From assembly GCA_905221615.1 (NCBI GenBank), contig CAJNDT010000143.1, positions 62,001 through 126,000 on the forward strand: a DNA stretch of 64,000 bases. Reading direction: 5' to 3'. This stretch comes from Symbiodinium sp. CCMP2592 (Eukaryota; Sar; Dinophyceae; Suessiales; Symbiodiniaceae). Positions 60,199-64,000 of this stretch are shown here, piece after piece. How positions within the stretch are numbered: position 1 is the stretch's first letter; each line of letters opens with the position of its first letter. The notes under the pieces were generated by a model. The model had not been told where the DNA came from. It did no database searches and saw nothing but the letters and a program-made list of their open reading frames with translations. The translations under genes were made by a program, and so were the position numbers.

Positions 60199-60292
60199 GT
60201 AAATGCAGTTGGGTAGAGTAATACTATGGGGTGTAGCTCGGTAAATGCAATGGCTCCAAAGTTTTTTTGGGTGTAAATGCAAGCCTGTCCAG
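60199..60292 (+). other. 94-nt GT-AG intron starting inside the 13-mer
   Basis: GCA|GTAAATGCAGTTGG ... CCTGTCCAG|GAC. The donor lies inside CAGTAAATGCA and two more GTAAATGCAA motifs follow. It joins TSIA to DRDWFLEG in frame. Confidence 0.6.
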
Positions 60293-60691
60293 GACAGGGA
60301 CTGGTTCCTTGAGGGAGCTTGGGACGGCGCCGTTCCCCTGCGGGACCCTAGCTTGTCCGACTCGGTGGCTGCGTCTTACTTCGACAGGTTTTTGGGCCTA
60401 GTGCAATTCGTGGACGATTACAATGAGGGTCAGGTGCTGGAGTCTGTCTGGCACTATTTGGACCTGGAGAACGTGAAAGCCTGGCTCTACTGGCTCGTCG
60501 AAAACCCCAGGGACATCAAGGCCACGGGCGCCCAGAAAGCCTACACGCCATCCTACATCAACCCTCTGGTGCGCACTTTGAGGGCACTGGGCAAGTGCTT
60601 CATCGGAGACCCGGACACAGACCAGGATGCCGCAGAGTGGTTCAAGGGCTTGAAGCTCCTGCTTCAGAAGGATGGGTTTATGAAAGCGCAG
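60293..60691 (+). CDS. unidentified middle domain following the OTU region
   Basis: DRDWFLEGAWDGAVPLRDPS, SYFDRFLGLVQFVDDYNEG, VWHYLDLENVKAWLYWLVE, then AYTPSYINPLVRTLRALGKC and AEWFKGLKLLLQKDGFMKAQ. An all-helical fold is likely. The TPSYINPLVRTLRALGKCF stretch faintly recalls the N-terminal core-binding domain of tyrosine recombinases, but no catalytic R-H-R-Y region is present. It ends at CAG of the next CAGTAAATGCAAT. Confidence 0.5.
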
Positions 60692-60762
60692 TAAATGCAA
60701 TACATAAACAGGTTGCAGTCAGTAAATGCAATTAACCGTAGGTTTGCTTTCGGTAAATGCAA
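60688..60762 (+). repeat. 75-bp three-motif element upstream of block B
   Basis: CAGTAAATGCAAT, 19 bp, AGTAAATGCAAT, 19 bp, GGTAAATGCAAT. Same architecture as 56263-56337 but opposite strand relative to the following exon. Confidence 0.8.
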
Positions 60763-60796
60763 TGTAGTCGAGCGTATCTCATCATGTTGCGGGCAG

Positions 60797-61218
60797 GTCA
60801 TTGCGGAGCTGAAAAGATCTCCCAAATTGCGAGAAGGCATGGTCATAGAGGAGGAGGGTGATGCTGACGCCGAGGGAGCACTGGTTTTCCTCGCAAAGGA
60901 GAAGCTTTCCTTGGACCACCTTCTCGCAAAGCTCCACCTGTTCGAGGAGAAAGTAGCCAAGAAGGCGGTTGCAGTGGCAAAGCTGCAAAGGAGATCAGAC
61001 GGCGTAGCTTCGAAGTTGCGCTATGAGCTTGCCAGAATGAAGCAGGCTCACCTAGCCAGCCTGCTTCTTCTCTGGCATTCCGGCCGATGTCCGACATTAA
61101 GAACCTGGTTCTCAATTGGGACTTGAGAAAAGAGAAGACAGCGCACGGCCTGCAGTGGGTCATGGACCCTGTTGAATTCAAGACGAAGTGGCGAGCTGTG
61201 GACGCGGACGTCCGCGAG
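60797..61218 (+). pseudogene. block B copy of the coiled-coil exon, frameshifted
   Basis: GCGGGCAG|GTC: VIAELKRSPKLREGMVIEE, ARMKQAHLASLLLLWHSGR as in block A. One base is missing near 61088 (CCGATGTCCGAC versus CGACTGTCTGAC), so the frame shifts; the rest still matches block A in another frame to GTCCGCGAG. The joint to 60691 is in frame only if 105 nt are removed between two CAG copies. After the next intron only GACCCAGGGAAGATTCTTCAC of the last exon remains. Confidence 0.6.
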
Positions 61219-61319
61219 GTGCGGTTTATGCAGTGCATAAGACAGTAAATGCAATAATAATTTTCAGGCTGCCGCAGTCACTGCATTTACTGAGCTAGTT
61301 AAAACCAGTTTTGCTGCAG
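61219..61319 (+). other. 101-nt GT-AG intron with both orientations of the 13-mer
   Basis: GAG|GTGCGG ... TTTGCTGCAG|GAC. CAGTAAATGCAAT near its start and CACTGCATTTACTG 37 bp later form an inverted pair, a small introner-like unit. Confidence 0.6.
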
Positions 61320-61341
61320 GACCCAGGGAAGATTCTTCACA

Positions 61342-61791
61342 CCCCAACTCAGGTGACCAGAATACTGGGACCTCTTCCTGCTGGCTTCTCTGTGGTTCCT
61401 TGGCGGCATTTAAGCATTCAGTCTGACTTTCAAGCTTGTCCCCAACTCAGGTGAGAAAAGATCTTCCAGCTCCTCGTGCTGGCTCCTCTGTGGTTCCTTG
61501 GCGGCATTTAAGTCTTGTTTCCGAGTTTGTTGTGTCCGTCAAGCTGTTTTCTAGCCCCTTTATTGCATTTACTGCTTTCAGCATTGCATTTACTGCTTTC
61601 AGCATTGCATTTACTCCTCGAAGTTTTGCCCCCCAACTCAGGTGACCAGAACACTGGGACCTCTTCCTGCTGGCTTCTCTGTGGTTCCTTGGCGGCATTT
61701 AAGCATTCAGTCTGACTTTCAAGTTTGTCCCCAACTCAGGTGGGAAAGGATCTTCCAGCTCCTTGTGCTGGCTTCTCTGTGGTTCCTTGGC
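61342..61791. repeat. tandem CCCCAACTCAGGTGA units
   Basis: Units start at 61342, 61439, 61631 and 61729; each has CTGGCTTCTCTGTGGTTCC and TTGGCGGCATTTAAG. Diverged relative of the 309-bp tandem block at 57.4-58.2 kb. Confidence 0.85.
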
Positions 61792-62030
61792 GACTGCATT
61801 TACTGTGTAGGAGCACCTCCTTGAAATTTGACCCTGGACTGCATTTACTGTGTAGGAGCACCTCCTTGAAATTTGACCCTGGACTGCATTTACTGTGTAG
61901 GAGCACCTCCTTGAAATTTGACCCTGGACTGCATTTACTGTGTAGGAGCACCTCCTTGAAATTTGGCCCTGGACTGCATTTACTGTGTAGGAGCACCTCC
62001 TTGAAATTTGACCCCGGACTGCATTTACTG
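61792..62030. repeat. 45-bp tandem repeat, five copies plus 14 bp
   Basis: Unit starts GACTGCATTTACTGTGTAGG and ends GAAATTTGACCCTG; nearly identical copies. Because 45 is divisible by three, frames stay open on both strands; not regarded as coding. Confidence 0.95.
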
Positions 62031-62074
62031 CATCTCTTAGCAAAGGACGTTTAAGGTGAAGGGTGGCATGCGCA

Positions 62075-62215
62075 TTGCATTTACTGACATAGAACAAAGT
62101 CAAAAAGTGAGCCACGGGAACACCAGTAAATGCAATTCGATTCTGATTACTGCAATCGCCAAGGGGGGAGGGCGGTAAAAGCAGTCTGGTCAGACAGAGT
62201 AAAAGTAGGTAAGGG
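62075..62215. repeat. tail of block B matching block A at 58.32-58.47 kb
   Basis: GGTGGCATGCGCATTGCATTTACTGAC...CACCAGTAAATGCAATTCG...GATTACTGCAATCGCC matches GGCGGCATGATAATTGCGTTTAC... in block A in order and spacing. Confidence 0.75.
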
Positions 62216-62284
62216 AAGTCGGCCAAGTAGATCCGTAACTTCGGGAAAAGGATTGGCTCTGAGGGTTGGGCACAGGGGTCCTTG

Positions 62285-62755
62285 TCTTACAGTTAGTGGC
62301 AGCCACTAATTCGTTTTAACGCGGCCTCCCGCCCTGCCCTGCCCTGCTCTGCCCTGCCAAAATGCAAAAGCGAGATAGTGGCAGCCACTACTTCGTTTTT
62401 GCCCTGACCTCCCCCCAGCGCAAAAACAAGTTAGTGGCAGCCACTAATTCGTTTTTACCTGGCGCCTGCCCTGCCCAAAAGCAAAAACGAGTTAGTGGCA
62501 GCCACCAATTCGGTTTTGCCCTGCTGCCCTGCCCTGCCATGCCCTGCCCACAGGAAAGACGAGCTCGTTTCTGCTTGCCCTGCCCACAGGCAAAAACGAG
62601 TTAGTGGCAGCCACTAATTCGTTTCTGCATCCATGCCGTTTGCCTGCCCTGCCCTGTTCTGTTTTGTTTTGCCCTGCCCTGGCCCTGCCCTGCCCAAAGC
62701 AAAAGCGAGTAAGTGGCAGCCACTACTTATTTTTTGTTCTGCCCTGCCGCTGCCC
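62285..62755. repeat. right arm: TGCCC arrays with six TTAGTGGCAGCCACTAA palindromes
   Basis: Palindromes near 62293, 62373, 62431, 62490, 62601 and 62708, most followed by a CGTTTT-type tail and separated by CCCTG/TGCCC arrays. Mirror image of the left arm. Confidence 0.85.
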
Positions 62756-62763
62756 TGCCTGTT

Positions 62764-62822
62764 GGTGGAGCGCGTAAGCGCTTGACTTCTAGAAGAAAAA
62801 GGCTTAGGTTCAATTCCGACAC
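62764..62822 (+). promoter_or_regulatory. tRNA-like pol III box region, right end
   Basis: TGGTGGAGCGCG resembles an A box and AGGTTCAATTCC, about 40 bases later, a B box. It points outward to the element end, mirroring 55488-55548. Stems do not pair well enough for a tRNA gene. Confidence 0.4.
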
Positions 62823-62889
62823 CGCTCCGATCGATTCGACCCGATTCCCGACCCGATTCCCGATCTTGTTGTGAGGTTGGTTGTCCATG

Positions 62890-63072
62890 TTATAGCTACT
62901 TCTAACCCCAACTAAGGTACTTAGAGCCCTGCCTTTAGTCTCCATTGTAGTTCCTTTTTTTGGTTAACCAAAATCTCTCTTTTAGGATCCTAACCATAAA
63001 ACTGGTTAACCCAAAAAAAGGAACGACAATGGAGACTGTAGGTGCTTACTAAGTCCAATGATCCTCCAAGTA
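62890..63072. mobile_element. M1 element, right half, with M7 inside
   Basis: TTATAGCTACTTCTAACCCC continues M1 and ends ACTAAGTCCAATGATCCTCC. M7 (62932-63042) interrupts it. Confidence 0.8.
62932..63042. mobile_element. M7 element nested in M1
   Basis: CCTTTAGTCTCCATTGTAG to CGACAATGGAGACTGTAGG. Confidence 0.85.
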
Positions 63073-63413
63073 GGGGCTAAGGTTCAGGGTTGTAAGACAA
63101 AGCTTCCTGGGTGTTTGGAGGTTTCAGCCATTAGTGATCCTAGGGTTCTAGCATGAGGGTTCTACAAGCATTGCTGGGAGTGTAGGGGTTTGGGGCTTTA
63201 GGGTTTCAGGGTTTAGGGTTTAGGAAAGGTCTATTTAAGGTTAGGGCTCTAAGATTCCAAAGGTATAGTCGTTTACGGTTTCGGGTGGTGGGATTTTGAA
63301 GATTGGGGTTGCGGCCAAGGCAAGGGGTTAGATCACTGGGTGCCGAGATTGGGGTTGGGGTTGTGCGGGCCAAAGGCCTTACTCTGTCGGTTGTTTGGGC
63401 TTGGTTGAGATGT
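63073..63413. repeat. TTTAGGG-derived filler
   Basis: Sparse heptamers near 63195-63222; no coding island seen. Confidence 0.45.
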
Positions 63414-63516
63414 GGGGGGTTTCGGAAAAGAGGGGACCCTAATATAGTTCCCTAAAAAGAAGGATCCTTATTAGAAGGACCCCCAAATAAGGTGCCCCTA
63501 ATTTTCAATAACTCCC
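63414..63516. mobile_element. M4 inverted-repeat element
   Basis: GGGGGGTTTCGGAAAAGAGG to CTAATTTTCAATAACTCCC. Confidence 0.75.
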
Positions 63517-63879
63517 ATGTCGGGATCGGGCTCAGGGTGTCCAATCACTCTGCGTGGGTTTAGGCCTTTAGGGTGCGCGGACTTTTGGAGATTCAGGGAT
63601 GGGTACGAAGTCTTTCGGATATAGAATGGAGTTTTCACGGGGGAAAGGCAAGTGTTTCTGGGGTGAAGGGAGGTAGTCAACACGGTTAGCTTTGGTGAGG
63701 AAAGCCACCCTAAACCGTTGCGGGTTCGCGCTAAAACTGATGTGGCGACCCGTCATGACCCATCAACCTGATTTCGATGCCAGACAAGAAAGAAGCCTGA
63801 ATACTTTCTGAGTTTATTCCTTCTGACGCCTTCTAAGAAACATGCTAGAATACCCCCCCAAACCCTATTCCAATGATTA
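63517..63879. other. mixed stretch, nothing recognised
   Basis: Minus frames 63498-63683 and 63568-63756 overlap in different registers; no motif. Confidence 0.3.
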
Positions 63880-63969
63880 CCCCTAGGCCCCAAAGTAGTT
63901 CCTTTTTGGGGTTCATAATTAGAATTCTAGAAGGTAATCCCAAAAAGGAACTACTTTGGGGCCTATGGG
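63880..63969. mobile_element. M8 inverted-repeat element
   Basis: CCCCTAGGCCCCAAAGTAG to CTACTTTGGGGCCTATGGG. Confidence 0.85.
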
Positions 63970-64000
63970 TAGGGCCCCTGTTACCAAGAATCCGATCTTT

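Larger units (their letters stand above)
55415..62889. mobile_element. candidate 7.5-kb mobile element with OTU-protease cargo
   Basis: The flanks are two halves of one M1 element. TTATA stands directly on both sides (55410-55414, 62890-62894), and intact M1 has it once here, so the block was inserted with a 5-bp duplication. The element starts CATGCCCTGCCCG and ends TTGTCCATG, sharing only CATG as a terminal inverted repeat. Inside each end, in mirror order, lie CGATTCGACCCGATT-type repeats, an outward tRNA-like box pair, GGGCA or TGCCC pentamer arrays and palindromes around AGTGGCTGCC. The core carries the OTU region and two diverged copies of another gene block. No transposase or reverse transcriptase motif was recognised, so the class is unknown; it could be a non-autonomous or gene-capturing element. 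Confidence 0.65.

Noticed and set aside
60293..60691. Tyrosine recombinase
   Set aside because: Only a vague likeness to the N-terminal helical domain; no catalytic arginine-histidine-tyrosine region in any following exon.
61699..62226. 175-codon minus and 109-codon plus frames
   Set aside because: The 45-bp tandem repeat is divisible by three and keeps both strands open.
62764..62822. A functional tRNA gene
   Set aside because: The B box is good but acceptor, T and anticodon stems do not pair.
1..64000. Dinoflagellate spliced-leader genes, rRNA or 5S genes
   Set aside because: I looked for the leader ending TTTTGGCTCAAG and for rRNA-like conserved blocks and saw none.

Overview
The window looks like nuclear DNA of a dinoflagellate, probably close to the Symbiodiniaceae (inference). 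Degenerate TTTAGGG-type heptamers are sprinkled through almost all non-coding DNA. Exons are tiny and scattered in repeat-filled introns. Several inferred donors are GC or GA as well as GT, which is known for dinoflagellates. One gene resembles a large dinoflagellate-expanded family of TIR-like membrane proteins. Long open frames are mostly artefacts of repeats; most real coding signal is in short exons.

Layout. (1) 0.4-26.6 kb: a plus-strand series of about 19 micro-exons that line up as a repeating C-B-A triplet of roughly 46, 57-60 and 55 nt, apparently a long coiled-coil protein. Its introns hold dozens of short inverted-repeat elements (called here families M1-M21), telomere-like arrays around a 100-N assembly gap (9874-9973), and a 33-bp minisatellite (11.5-12.4 kb). 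(2) 27.7-31.1 kb: a five-exon gene for a TIR-like multi-pass membrane protein. Its first intron is essentially one short inverted-repeat element flanked by a GCTA duplication. (3) 32-44.2 kb: more micro-exons of one or more unidentified genes, ending in a plausible terminal exon at 44.15-44.22 kb. (4) 44.9-47.7 kb: large microsatellite blocks. (5) 48-55 kb: repeat-rich, with weak coding islands, one faintly ubiquitin-like.

(6) 55,415-62,889 is the most interesting part: a 7,475-bp insertion with an apparent TTATA target duplication. It sits inside an M1 element that also carries an M6 and an M7 element. Its subterminal arms carry GGGCA/TGCCC arrays in opposite orientation, repeated 17-bp palindromes (TTAGTGGCAGCCACTAA) and outward-facing tRNA-like promoter boxes. 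Inside are an OTU-type cysteine protease region, an unidentified middle domain, and two diverged copies (A, 56.3-58.5 kb; B, 60.8-62.2 kb) of a further coding block. About 40 copies of a 13-mer CAGTAAATGCAAT or its complement mark the exon edges. Its CA|GTAAATG form can act as a splice donor, and its TGCATTTACTG form precedes acceptors. One 75-bp three-motif element lies upstream of the same exon in both copies but in opposite orientation.

Limits: no alignments, transcripts or database searches were possible. Exon ends, splice joins and family names come from reading and from comparing copies within the window.
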